From Desulfonatronum thiodismutans (GTDB taxonomy: Bacteria; Desulfobacterota; Desulfovibrionia; Desulfovibrionales; Desulfonatronaceae): DNA of 64,000 nucleotides. The notes beneath the pieces were generated by a model that saw nothing but the letters and a program-made list of their open reading frames with translations, was not told the origin of the DNA and made no database searches. The stretch spans positions 62,001-126,000 of the forward strand of contig NZ_JPIK01000013.1 in NCBI RefSeq assembly GCF_000717475.1, read 5' to 3'. The stretch's first letter is position 1; each line of letters starts with the position of its first letter. This document shows positions 1 through 8,116 of the stretch, piece by piece. Position numbers and translations under genes: made by a program.

Positions 1-1261
1 GGTCTTGGGGGAAAAGCACGGCTAGGCCGGAAATGTCCATTTGCCGCAGGGCCAAATCGGCCAGGGCGTGGACCTGGTCTTGCGGGCCGGCGAAGAATCG
101 CCAGGCTTGACGGCCCTCTTCGGCTTCGCCCATGGTGGGCATAAAGGTGAAAAAACGGCGCTGGGACGTGAGGTTCGCTCCATGCATCCGGTCCCAGGCG
201 TCGCGCTGGATGGGGCCGCCGATCACTCGGCATTCCGGGTCCATGGTCGCCAAGGGTTCCAGCATGTCCGCGGCTCGGGAATTGGCGATCTCCAAGCGCA
301 CCGGATAGCCGTTTTTCTCAAGCGCGTCGCGCCCGGCCTCGGCCCCGCGGACAACCTTCCAGCCGGTTTCGGCCAGTGGCCCGTCCAGAGGCAGAACGAG
401 GCCGACGCAGATACCGGGCGTCCCAAAGTGTTCCTGCAATTCATCGAAATCCTCGACAAAGGGCCGGGGATCGGCCCACTCGCCTTGCTGTAGCAGGCGT
501 TGCATGATCGCCCATGTCTCCGGCCAATCCCCCGGTCGTTTTTGGACCTCGCGGCGGCGTTGTTCCCAGACGAACACGGCATTGGGAAAGGTAGCCGAAT
601 CCGTAGGCGGGATCACTTCCACGAATTGTTGGAGCGATGCATCCGGGATTTCCCTGACGATCTGGATGACGACCCGTTCCAGTTCAGCCCTGGTCTTGGC
701 GTCCGGGGCCGCGGCGTGCAGGTCGGCGAACAGGGGGCGCAAGGGGTCGTAGTCCCGGCGTTGGCGGTACATCTCCGAAAGTCGGACTCCGGCGGAGGAA
801 CGCAGGGACCAAGGGGATTCGGGTTGCCGCAGAATTTGAAGCAGATAGTCCTCAGCCTGACCTTCCTTATCTTGTCCCAGCAGAGCAAGGACCCGGTACT
901 CATGCCAGAACCACTCCAGGCGCAGTTTCGGATCCAGCAGTGCCCAGCGGATCAGGGCGTCCTGGGCGCGGACGTAGTCCTGGGTCTGCAGGGAACTGAT
1001 GGCCAGCCGCTCCCAGGCCAGGTTCAGTTGGCGATGGGCCAGGGGCTCGGATACCAGGATGTCGTACAGTTGTCGGCTGCGCTGGTAATCCCTGGCCTGC
1101 CATGCCGTGTCGGCCTGCAGGAGCAGCCCCTGGACGGTTTCTTCCGTGGGTGGTGGGGAAATGGGGGGCAGGCGTTTCTTCTCGACACAGCCGCCGGCAA
1201 AAAAGACCGGGATGAGCAGGAGAAGGATCAGGATTTCGCGTAGAGCAAGCTGGTAAACCAT
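1..1261 (-). CDS. Lipoprotein with periplasmic-binding (LpoA-like) domain, C-terminus cut by window edge
   Basis: I translated this by hand on the minus strand; the frame stays open from the ATG at 1261 to base 1, so about 420 residues are visible and the C-terminus lies outside. The N-terminus has a hydrophobic stretch (about residues 10-22) ending in AGGC, a plausible lipobox with lipidated Cys25. Residues about 40-260 look like a helical, TPR-type region. From about residue 280 the text GICVGLVLPLDGPLAETGWK opens a type I periplasmic-binding fold, as in LpoA-type activators of penicillin-binding proteins or Leu/Ile/Val-binding proteins. AAGGCG precedes the ATG at suitable spacing. It lies downstream of dnaK but beyond a strong terminator, so it is probably a separate unit. 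Assignment to the LpoA-like class is inference; the lipoprotein nature is better supported. Confidence 0.72.
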   Translation of the reverse strand, partial: MVYQLALREILILLLLIPVFFAGGCVEKKRLPPISPPPTEETVQGLLLQADTAWQARDYQRSRQLYDILVSEPLAHRQLNLAWERLAISSLQTQDYVRAQDALIRWALLDPKLRLEWFWHEYRVLALLGQDKEGQAEDYLLQILRQPESPWSLRSSAGVRLSEMYRQRRDYDPLRPLFADLHAAAPDAKTRAELERVVIQIVREIPDASLQQFVEVIPPTDSATFPNAVFVWEQRRREVQKRPGDWPETWAIMQRLLQQGEWADPRPFVEDFDELQEHFGTPGICVGLVLPLDGPLAETGWKVVRGAEAGRDALEKNGYPVRLEIANSRAADMLEPLATMDPECRVIGGPIQRDAWDRMHGANLTSQRRFFTFMPTMGEAEEGRQAWRFFAGPQDQVHALADLALRQMDISGLAVLFPQD

Positions 1262-1334
1262 GCAACCGCCTTGAAATGAAGACTTTGGAGCATCGTGGAA
1301 GTATTGGACGAGATGAGGCAGCAGGTGTCGCGTA

Positions 1335-1372
1335 TAAAAAAAGCCTGACCCGCGGTAACGCGGGTCAGGCTT
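1335..1372 (-). terminator. Rho-independent terminator after dnaK
   Basis: A perfect 14-bp stem (AAGCCTGACCCGCG and its complement) with a 4-base loop lies at 1341-1372. On the minus strand it is followed by a run of about eight T (1342 down to 1335). It sits 54 bases past the dnaK stop and ends the hrcA-grpE-dnaK transcript before the lipoprotein gene. Confidence 0.93.
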
Positions 1373-1425
1373 GAGGTATAGGGATACGGCAAACAGCCTG
1401 TCAAGGCGACGGTGCCCCGCGGTCT

Positions 1426-3345
1426 CTACTTGACCTCGGTGTAGTCCGCGTCCACGACGTCGTCGTCCTTCTTCGGACCGTCCTGCTGGCCGCCCGGCTG
1501 CGCTCCAGGCTGGGGACCGGCTTGGCCGCCCTGCTCTCCACCGCTCTTCTGGGCGTAGAGTTGTTCGGCCAGCTTGTGCGAAGCCTGGGCCAACTCCTCG
1601 GAAGCCCGGCGGATTTCAGCTTCGTCGTCGCCTTCCATGAGCTTCTTCAGGCTTTCAATCTTGGTTTCGATTTCGCCGCGCAACACGGAGTCCAACTTTT
1701 CGCCCAGGTCGTTGATGGACTTTTCCGTGGCATAAATCAGGGAGTCGGCGTGGTTGCGGGCTTCAATGAGTTGCTGCTTTTTCTTGTCTTCGTCCGCGTG
1801 GGTTTCGGCGTCCTTGACCAGATTCTGGATTTCGTCCTCGGACAGGCCGCTGGACGCGGTGATTCGGATGGACTGCTCCTTGCCCGTGCCCAGATCCTTG
1901 GCCGAGACGTTGACGATGCCATTGGCGTCGATGTCAAAGGCCACTTCCACCTGGGGCATGCCTCGGGGAGCGGGCGGAATGCCGGTCAACTCGAAGCGGC
2001 CCAGGGTTTTGTTGTCCCCGGCCATGGGGCGTTCGCCCTGGAGCACGTGGATGGAGACCGAGGGCTGGTTGTCCGCGGCGGTGGTGAAGACCTGGCTTTT
2101 GCGGGTCGGGATGGTGGTGTTGCGCTCGATCAGCTTGGTGCAAACTCCTCCCAGGGTTTCGATGCCCAAAGACAGCGGGGTGACGTCCAACAGCAGCACG
2201 TCCTTCACGTCTCCGGCCAGAATCCCGCCTTGAATGGCCGCGCCCATGGCCACGACCTCGTCCGGATTCACGCCTTTGTGCGGTTCGCGTCCAAAAAAAT
2301 CCTGGACCTTTTTCTGCACCAGGGGCATCCGGGTCATCCCGCCAACCAGGATCACCTCGTCGATGTCCGAGGTCTTCAGTCCGGCGTCAGACAAGGCCTT
2401 TTTGCAGGGTTCGATGGTTCGGTCCACCAGGTCTTCCACCAACTTGTCCAGCTTGGCTCGGGAGAGCTTGATCAGCAGGTGCTTGGGGCCGTTCTGGTCC
2501 GCGGTGATGAAGGGCAGGTTGATCTCCGTCTCCATTGAGGTGGAGAGTTCCTTCTTGGCTTTTTCCCCGGCTTCCTTGAGCCGCTGCAGGGCCATGCGGT
2601 CCTTGGACAGATCAATTCCGTTGTCCCGCTTGAATTCAGCTACCAGGTAGTCGATGACCCGGTGGTCGAAGTCCTCGCCGCCCAGGAAGGTGTCGCCGTT
2701 GGTGGCCCGGACTTCAACGACGTTGTCGCCGACTTCCAGGATGGAAATGTCGAAGGTTCCGCCGCCCAGGTCGAACACGGCTACCTTTTCATTCTTCTTT
2801 TTATCGAAGCCGTAGGCCAGGGAGGCCGCGGTGGGCTCGTTGATGATCCGCTTGACTTCCAGTCCGGCGATTCGTCCGGCGTCCTTTGTGGCTTGGCGCT
2901 GGCTGTCGTTGAAGTAGGCCGGAACGGTGATCACGGCCTCGGTCACGGTTTCGCCCAGATAGGCTTCCGCGTCGGACTTCAATTTTTGCAGGATCATCGC
3001 CGAGATTTCCGGAGCGCTGTACTTTTTGCCGTTGATGTCCACGTAGGAGTCGCCGTTGCTTCCTTCGACGATCTTGTACGGGCAGCTGTCCTTCCAGGAC
3101 GTGATTTCCTTGGCGTCGAACCGCCGACCCATCAGTCGCTTGATAGCGAATACGGTCTTTTCCGGGTTGGTGACAGCTTGGCGCTTGGCAATCTCACCGA
3201 CCAGCCGTTCCTTGTCGGTGAAGGCCACGATGGACGGAGTGGTTCGCCCGCCTTCGGGGTTGGTGATGCATTTGGGCTCCTTGCCCTCCATCACATAGAC
3301 GCAACTATTCGTTGTTCCCAGATCAATACCGATGATTTTTCCCAT
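1426..3345 (-). CDS. dnaK: Molecular chaperone DnaK (Hsp70)
   Basis: ATP-dependent Hsp70 chaperone of the cytoplasm. The protein begins [20 protein letters not shown], the phosphate-1 signature of Hsp70. It carries the actin-like ATPase with [13 protein letters not shown] and VGGMTRMP motifs, then the peptide-binding domain and lid, and ends in a Gly/Gln-rich linker and DADYTEVK. The length of 639 residues is normal. The frame runs upstream to 3426, but the start at 3345 is chosen because AGGAGG lies just before it and the Hsp70 signature begins there. It is last in hrcA-grpE-dnaK, 84 bases after grpE. There is no full dnaJ with a zinc finger in this operon; a DnaJ-like CbpA lies at 35 kb. 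Confidence 0.98.
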   Translation of the reverse strand: MGKIIGIDLGTTNSCVYVMEGKEPKCITNPEGGRTTPSIVAFTDKERLVGEIAKRQAVTNPEKTVFAIKRLMGRRFDAKEITSWKDSCPYKIVEGSNGDSYVDINGKKYSAPEISAMILQKLKSDAEAYLGETVTEAVITVPAYFNDSQRQATKDAGRIAGLEVKRIINEPTAASLAYGFDKKKNEKVAVFDLGGGTFDISILEVGDNVVEVRATNGDTFLGGEDFDHRVIDYLVAEFKRDNGIDLSKDRMALQRLKEAGEKAKKELSTSMETEINLPFITADQNGPKHLLIKLSRAKLDKLVEDLVDRTIEPCKKALSDAGLKTSDIDEVILVGGMTRMPLVQKKVQDFFGREPHKGVNPDEVVAMGAAIQGGILAGDVKDVLLLDVTPLSLGIETLGGVCTKLIERNTTIPTRKSQVFTTAADNQPSVSIHVLQGERPMAGDNKTLGRFELTGIPPAPRGMPQVEVAFDIDANGIVNVSAKDLGTGKEQSIRITASSGLSEDEIQNLVKDAETHADEDKKKQQLIEARNHADSLIYATEKSINDLGEKLDSVLRGEIETKIESLKKLMEGDDEAEIRRASEELAQASHKLAEQLYAQKSGGEQGGQAGPQPGAQPGGQQDGPKKDDDVVDADYTEVK

Positions 3346-3429
3346 GTTTTTGATTCCTCCTGAACGCGATGGATATTTTTCGATCAAGTTAAGGTTGATT
3401 GTCCGCTTGTAAAGGGGCGGAAGCAAAAA

Positions 3430-4041
3430 TTATACGGCGCACTCCATGCTGACCAGCACCTTGGCCGGACGCAGCAGCCGACCTTTGAGGCGATAGCCTT
3501 TTTGAACCACTTGGCAGACCTTGCCGGGCTCGAAGTCCGGATGCGGTTGTTGAGCCAGGGCTTCGTGCCAATTAGGGTCGAAGATTTCGCCGGCTTGGCC
3601 CAGGGGCTCCAGATTGTGGCGGGCGAGAATATCCAGAAACAGTTTGCGGGTCATTTCCACGCCGTTGAGCAATTCCTTGCCCGTGCCGGTCTTGCCGCCG
3701 TGTTCCAGAGCCAGGTCCAGGTTGTCCAGGATCGGCAACAGGTCCTCCAGCACGGACTCGGTGGCGAATTTGCAAAAGTCATCCTTTTCCCGTTGCAAGC
3801 GCTTCTTCAGATTTTCAGTGTCCGCGGCAATGCGCAGCTTTTCATCCTGAACCTGGGCCAAAAGCCGACAGTTGGGACAGACTTTTTCCTCGCAAAGTCG
3901 GGTCAACCGTTCCTCGTCGATCATCTCCGGCGTTCCGGTTTCTTCAGGTTCGTGCGCGACATCCTCGACATCAATGTTTACGCCCACGGTAATGTCCGTC
4001 TTGTTTGCCGCCTCGGCGTAGGGATTATTTTTCTGGGACAT
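3430..4041 (-). CDS. grpE: GrpE nucleotide exchange factor
   Basis: Releases ADP from DnaK. The 203-residue protein has an acidic, variable N-terminus (about 1-60), a long charged helix (QDEKLRIAADTENLKKRLQR), and the compact beta domain ending GYRLKGRLLRPAKVLVS, the typical GrpE C-terminal signature. AAGGAGG lies at good spacing before the ATG. It is the middle gene of the heat-shock operon, 31 bases after hrcA. Slightly unusual is a pair of cysteines (CEEKVCPNC) ahead of the coiled coil, which gives three Cys close together; a metal or redox role is possible but unproven. Confidence 0.97.
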   Translation of the reverse strand: MSQKNNPYAEAANKTDITVGVNIDVEDVAHEPEETGTPEMIDEERLTRLCEEKVCPNCRLLAQVQDEKLRIAADTENLKKRLQREKDDFCKFATESVLEDLLPILDNLDLALEHGGKTGTGKELLNGVEMTRKLFLDILARHNLEPLGQAGEIFDPNWHEALAQQPHPDFEPGKVCQVVQKGYRLKGRLLRPAKVLVSMECAV

Positions 4042-4072
4042 GCGTTCCTCCTTGCGAATCTGCCCATCATTA

Positions 4073-5104
4073 TTAAAAGCGATTTCTCAAGAGCTGGCTG
4101 ATCACCTGGGCCGTGAATTCAACCAGTGGGACGACCTTGGCGTAATCCATGCGGATCGGGCCGATGATGCCCACCACTCCCAGGGGGTCGTCCTGTCCCA
4201 GGTAGGGCGATGAAATCAGCGTGAATTCCTGCAAGCCTTCCTGGTCCTCTTCGCGCCCGAAGATGATGGATATGCCGTCGGGCTTGGCCACCTTGTCCAG
4301 CAGTTCCAGAAGTCGGGTGCGTTCTTCCAGCATCCGCAGCAGTTCCTGAAGCTTGGCCGGGTTGGCGAATTCCGGATGGGTGAAGAAGTTGACCGTTCCC
4401 TCGACATAGACCTCCCGTTCGCTGCCGCCGGTGAAAACCTGCTGGGCCAGGACCAGGGCCTGTTGGCTGACGGCTTGGTACTCACGCTGGACCGCGTCCA
4501 TTTCCTGGAGGAGCTTGGTTCGGACTTGGGCCAGGGTCCGGCCTTGAAACAGTTGGTTCAGGTAATTGCTGTACGTGACCAGGTCGTCCGTGCCCAATTC
4601 CGGCTCCACGGAGACGATCTTGTTTCGGACGATGCCGCCCTCCACCACCAGAATGGCCATGGCCAGGCCGGGCTTGAGTAGGACGAAGTCGATGTGCTTG
4701 AAGCCGATGTTCGAGGCCTTGGGTGCCAGGACCATGCTCACCTGACGGGTATAGGCCGACAGGAGCCGGGAGGCGTTGCGCAGCAGTTCGGTGACGTCCA
4801 GGCGGTCGTCGCCCATGTTCTCGGTAAGTCGGTTCCGTTGCTCCAGGGTGAGTGGGTGGTACTTCAGCAGGGTGTCCACGTAGAAGCGAAAGCCTTGCGC
4901 CGAGGGAATCCGCCCGGCCGAGGTGTGAGGCTGTTCCAGGTAGCCCTTATCGGTCAGGTCGGCCATGATGTTGCGGATGCTGGCCGGGCTGAGGTTCAGG
5001 CTGGACTTTTTGGCGATGGTCCGGGATCCCACGGGCGCGGCCGTCTGGATGTAATCCTCAATGAGCGTCGTCAAAACGCCGATTTCGCGTGGCTGGAGTT
5101 CCAT
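4073..5104 (-). CDS. hrcA: Heat-inducible transcription repressor HrcA
   Basis: Repressor that binds CIRCE operators and controls heat-shock operons. It starts MELQPREIGVLTTLIEDYI, the winged-helix HrcA start, followed by VGSRTIAKKSSLNLSPASIR (recognition helix area) and YLEQPHTSAGRIPSAQGFR. The C-terminal GAF-like domain contains GPIRMDYAKVVPLVEFTAQV. The length of 343 residues is normal. It is first in hrcA-grpE-dnaK, and a CIRCE element lies only 11 bases upstream of its ATG, so it represses its own operon. Confidence 0.98.
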   Translation of the reverse strand: MELQPREIGVLTTLIEDYIQTAAPVGSRTIAKKSSLNLSPASIRNIMADLTDKGYLEQPHTSAGRIPSAQGFRFYVDTLLKYHPLTLEQRNRLTENMGDDRLDVTELLRNASRLLSAYTRQVSMVLAPKASNIGFKHIDFVLLKPGLAMAILVVEGGIVRNKIVSVEPELGTDDLVTYSNYLNQLFQGRTLAQVRTKLLQEMDAVQREYQAVSQQALVLAQQVFTGGSEREVYVEGTVNFFTHPEFANPAKLQELLRMLEERTRLLELLDKVAKPDGISIIFGREEDQEGLQEFTLISSPYLGQDDPLGVVGIIGPIRMDYAKVVPLVEFTAQVISQLLRNRF

Positions 5105-5115
5105 GTTGCTATCCT

Positions 5116-5146
5116 GTCTAGCACTCGATGCGAGAGAGTGCTAGAC
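5116..5146. promoter_or_regulatory. CIRCE operator (HrcA binding site)
   Basis: Inverted repeat with 11-bp perfect arms and a 9-base spacer. The core TAGCACTC...GAGTGCTA matches the CIRCE consensus TTAGCACTC-N9-GAGTGCTAA except at the outermost consensus base on each side, which is C/G instead of T/A. It lies immediately upstream of hrcA and downstream of the likely -10 box, the expected place for repression. I did not see another copy upstream of cbpA-cbpM-clpB. Confidence 0.97.
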
Positions 5147-5147
5147 C

Positions 5148-5175
5148 CAATAAATATGCCGGAAGGTTCTGTCAA
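5148..5175 (-). promoter_or_regulatory. Probable sigma-70 type promoter of hrcA-grpE-dnaK
   Basis: On the minus strand TTGACA (5175-5170) is a perfect -35 box. An AT-rich block reading CATATTTATTG follows at about 13-17 bases and can serve as -10. The CIRCE arms begin just downstream, so the transcript would start in or next to the operator. Confidence 0.6.
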
Positions 5176-5281
5176 GGAAAGAAGGGATTGATTCCGGTTA
5201 GATTCGTTCTTGAACCTCACCCGTGATCAGAATCGGTATCGCGAAGTAGATGGCCCGGTGCGGGCGCTTTGCTACTGAAAG

Positions 5282-6172
5282 TCAGCAGACGTGGCGGAAT
5301 ACGTATTCCCGCAGTCCGTGGAGCCAGGGGCGAGGTTTGACGCCGGTAAGCGCGGTGAAGGATTCGGTGTTCAGCACGGAATAGGCCGGGCGGCGGGCTT
5401 TTTGCGGATATTGGTCCGAGGTGATGGGGTGAACGTCGCATTGCAGGCCCATGGCTTGCACGGCGGAGGCGGCCAGCTCGCACCAGGAGGCGCAGCCGCC
5501 GTTCACGAGGTGAAATATCCCGTTCTCTCCGGTCTTGAGCAATTCCACGGAGTATTCGGCCAGATCCGGGGTGTAGGTCGGAGAGCCGACCTGATCGTGG
5601 ACCACGTTCAAGGAGGCGCGCTGAGAGGCAAGGGTGAGAATCTTGCTCACGAAGTTGGTCCGCCCCGGTCCGAAGAGCCAAGCCGTGCGGACGATGCTCA
5701 ATCGGTCCAGGGCCAGTTCCCGCAGCGCGTTCTCTCCGGCCAGTTTGGTCTTGCCGTAGATGCACAGCGGATTGACGGCGTCGTCGGGCCGGTAAGGCTC
5801 GCAGCCCTGGCCGTCGAAGACGAAGTCCGTGCTGTAATGTACCAACTGGATGCCGCGTTGCTTGGCCAAACGACCGAGCTTGACGGGCAGGAGTTTGTTC
5901 ACCCGCATGGCCAGGTCCGGCTCGTCCTCGGCCAGGTCCACCTGGGTGTAGGCCACGGTGTTGCAGATCACGTCCGGCTCGTGGCGGTCCAAAAAGGCGG
6001 CGAGTTGATCCGTGTCGAAGAGGTCTACGTCTTCCCGGCCCACGGGCAGCGCGGTCCAGTCGGTCTTGGTCAGGGCGGCGCAGAGGGATTGACCCAAAAG
6101 GCCGGTCTTGCCGCCCAGGACCATGACGGTTCGCGGTGTCTGGTGCGCGGTGGAATCCGTTTGCTCGCTCAT
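5282..6172 (-). CDS. rfbD: dTDP-4-dehydrorhamnose reductase
   Basis: Last step of dTDP-L-rhamnose synthesis, reducing dTDP-4-keto-L-rhamnose with NAD(P)H. Visible are the Rossmann motif VLGGKTGLLGQSL, HYSTDFVFDG, the catalytic YGKTKLAGE and a C-terminal WLHGLREYV. The start at 6172 (MSEQTD) gives 296 residues, the usual size, and its ATGA overlaps the stop of rfbB, indicating translational coupling; a longer frame to 6259 exists but would run back into rfbB. The companion genes rfbA and rfbC are not in the window, so the rhamnose pathway is split across loci. Confidence 0.93.
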   Translation of the reverse strand: MSEQTDSTAHQTPRTVMVLGGKTGLLGQSLCAALTKTDWTALPVGREDVDLFDTDQLAAFLDRHEPDVICNTVAYTQVDLAEDEPDLAMRVNKLLPVKLGRLAKQRGIQLVHYSTDFVFDGQGCEPYRPDDAVNPLCIYGKTKLAGENALRELALDRLSIVRTAWLFGPGRTNFVSKILTLASQRASLNVVHDQVGSPTYTPDLAEYSVELLKTGENGIFHLVNGGCASWCELAASAVQAMGLQCDVHPITSDQYPQKARRPAYSVLNTESFTALTGVKPRPWLHGLREYVFRHVC

Positions 6173-7203
6173 CGTCGCTCTCCGTACCAGGCGTCCATGA
6201 AGTCCCGGTAGCTGCCGTCCTGGACCCGGCGCAGCCATTCGCGATTGTCCCCGTACCACTGGATGGTTTCCTGAAGCCCCTGCTCAAAGGTGACGGACGG
6301 GGCGAATCCCAGCTCTCGGGCGGGAAGGGAGAAGTCCATGGCGTAGCGTCGGTCGTGACCGGGCCGGTCCTGGACGTAGCGAATCAGGGAGTGGGGCTTG
6401 CCCAGCAGGTCCAGGATGGAGGTGACCACCTGGATGTTGGTACGCTCGGCGTCGCCGCCGAAGTTGTAAACGGCTCCGGAACGGCCTTGGTCCATGGCCA
6501 ACTCCACGCCGCGGCAATGGTCCAGGACGTGAATCCAATCCCGGATGTTGGCCCCGTCGCCGTAGACCGGCAGGGGCTTGTCCTCCCAGGCCAGGGTGAT
6601 CATCAGAGGGATCAGCTTTTCCGGAAACTGGAACGGGCCGTAGTTGTTGGAGCAGCGGGTGATCACCGTGGGCAGACCGTAGGTCTCATGATAGGCCCGG
6701 ACCAGCAGATCCGCTGAGGCCTTGGACGCGGAGTAGGGGCTGTTTGGGGCCAGGGGCGTATCCTCGGTGAACAGGCCCTTCGGGCCGAGAGTCCCGTAGA
6801 CCTCGTCCGTGGAAACCTGCAAAAACAATTCGATTCCCGCTTTGCGGGAGGCCTCCAGCAGATTGTGCGTTCCCTGAATGTTCGTGGTGATGAACGGCGA
6901 GGAATCGTGGATGGACCGATCCACATGAGATTCGGCCGCGAAATTGAGCACGGCCTGGATGCGGTGTTCGGCCAGCAGGCGGGGAACCAGTTCCTGATCG
7001 GCGATGTCACCGTGGACGAAAACATACCGAGAGTCCTGAGCCTGTTCCAGGGCCAGGAGGTTCATCTTGTTTCCGGCGTAGGTCAGCTTGTCCAGGTTGA
7101 CGACGAGCATATCTTTTCTGCGCTCCAGCAGGGCCAGAATGAAGTTGGAGGCGATGAACCCGCATCCTCCGGTGACCAGGATGCGGTTGAGGCGACGTTG
7201 CAT
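6169..7203 (-). CDS. rfbB: dTDP-glucose 4,6-dehydratase
   Basis: Converts dTDP-glucose to dTDP-4-keto-6-deoxyglucose, the second step toward dTDP-rhamnose. It is a 344-residue extended SDR protein: NAD-binding VTGGCGFIASNF near the N-terminus, STDEVYG with the catalytic Thr-Asp-Glu, and YSASKA with the catalytic Tyr and Lys. Other family motifs are RCSNNYGP and PVYGDGANIRDWIHVLDH. AAAGGAG precedes the ATG. It forms a two-gene unit with rfbD (4-base overlap). The product would supply rhamnose to envelope polysaccharide, for which genes lie at 51-64 kb. Confidence 0.96.
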   Translation of the reverse strand: MQRRLNRILVTGGCGFIASNFILALLERRKDMLVVNLDKLTYAGNKMNLLALEQAQDSRYVFVHGDIADQELVPRLLAEHRIQAVLNFAAESHVDRSIHDSSPFITTNIQGTHNLLEASRKAGIELFLQVSTDEVYGTLGPKGLFTEDTPLAPNSPYSASKASADLLVRAYHETYGLPTVITRCSNNYGPFQFPEKLIPLMITLAWEDKPLPVYGDGANIRDWIHVLDHCRGVELAMDQGRSGAVYNFGGDAERTNIQVVTSILDLLGKPHSLIRYVQDRPGHDRRYAMDFSLPARELGFAPSVTFEQGLQETIQWYGDNREWLRRVQDGSYRDFMDAWYGERR

Positions 7204-7345
7204 GGGTGCTCCTTTGAAAATGCGAGCGCGAAGATTTTGAAACGCCCGGATGTCTTTTGAGCGTAGATGTTGAGCGACTGGCGAGATAAAATTATTGTGT
7301 CGTGGGCAAAGGCGTGAGGCTTGTAGCCTCGGCTCGCGGCAAAGG

Positions 7346-8116
7346 TCAAATATCGGTTTGGGAGCCGGTCATCCCCGTCAAGGTCTGGAGCACCTCGACC
7401 ATCAAGTGTTTGTCCCTGGGCAGCACCCTGTCAATCGTCACATTGAGGGGCACGGTTTCCGGGTTGCTGGTCAGGAGGATGAAGGGAATGTTGGCGTTGC
7501 GGCCCTTGGACGCGCGAATGGCCGCGACTACGGCCACCCCGTTGAGCCGGACCAGCTCCCGTGCCAGCACCGCGATGTCGAACTTTTGGCGCATCAGCAG
7601 CTCAATGGCCGCGATCCCGTCGTCCACCATGGCGACCTGTACGGGTTGATCCGTCAGGGCCTTGTTCAAAACCTGGCGCATGATGTTCGAAGGTTCGGCC
7701 ATCAGCACCTGGATCAGCCGTTGCTCTTTTGGTTCCCGCAGGCGTTCCAACTCGGCTTCCAGAGCAGCGTAGTCCGGTTCGTCCTCGCCGGCCACATGCT
7801 GAACCTTTCGCAAGAGGTCAAAGTAGGCCAAGGCTTTGGAAATGCAGGTGCTCCTAAAGTTGCAGGTTTCGGCGGCCTCCGTGAGGTGGTTTTCAAGCTG
7901 GTGACAAATGGACGTGATGATGTGCAGCCCATGGGTTCCTCCCGAGCCTTTGAGGCTGTGTACGCCGCGGTAAAGTTCCTCGAACACTTCGCGGTCGTCG
8001 GGAGAACGTTCAAGTTCAATGACCTTTTGTTCCAGTCGATCGCATCGCTCTCCCATTTCGTTCAGGAAAGTCTGCCGCATCTGCCTAAGCAGGGCTTCGA
8101 TCTTGTCCATGTTCAT
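7346..8116 (-). CDS. Hpt phosphotransfer protein with degenerate receiver domain
   Basis: Predicted phosphorelay protein of 256 residues. The N-terminal Hpt domain (about 1-110) has the phospho-accepting His in VHSLKGSGGTHG (His53). The C-terminal half (about 133-250) has a receiver-like pattern but lacks the key residues: the phosphorylated Asp position in DIAVLARELVRLNG is Ala185, and the acidic pocket is reduced to one Glu (LMAEP). The Lys near RVLPRDKHL may be kept. It is therefore probably a pseudo-receiver used for binding. Its ATG overlaps the stop of the upstream GGEEF protein (ATGA), so the two are coupled. Its own target is unknown. Confidence 0.85.
   Translation of the reverse strand: MNMDKIEALLRQMRQTFLNEMGERCDRLEQKVIELERSPDDREVFEELYRGVHSLKGSGGTHGLHIITSICHQLENHLTEAAETCNFRSTCISKALAYFDLLRKVQHVAGEDEPDYAALEAELERLREPKEQRLIQVLMAEPSNIMRQVLNKALTDQPVQVAMVDDGIAAIELLMRQKFDIAVLARELVRLNGVAVVAAIRASKGRNANIPFILLTSNPETVPLNVTIDRVLPRDKHLMVEVLQTLTGMTGSQTDI

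Noticed and set aside
1522..2538. 338-residue plus-strand frame across dnaK
   Set aside because: Antisense shadow of DnaK.
5217..6287. 356-residue minus-strand frame overlapping rfbD
   Set aside because: Other-frame shadow of rfbD, Arg/Pro/Gly-rich without motifs.
7317..7331. GAGGCT...AGCCTC hairpin after the Hpt gene
   Set aside because: Short stem without a T run on the minus strand; a terminator call is not supported.
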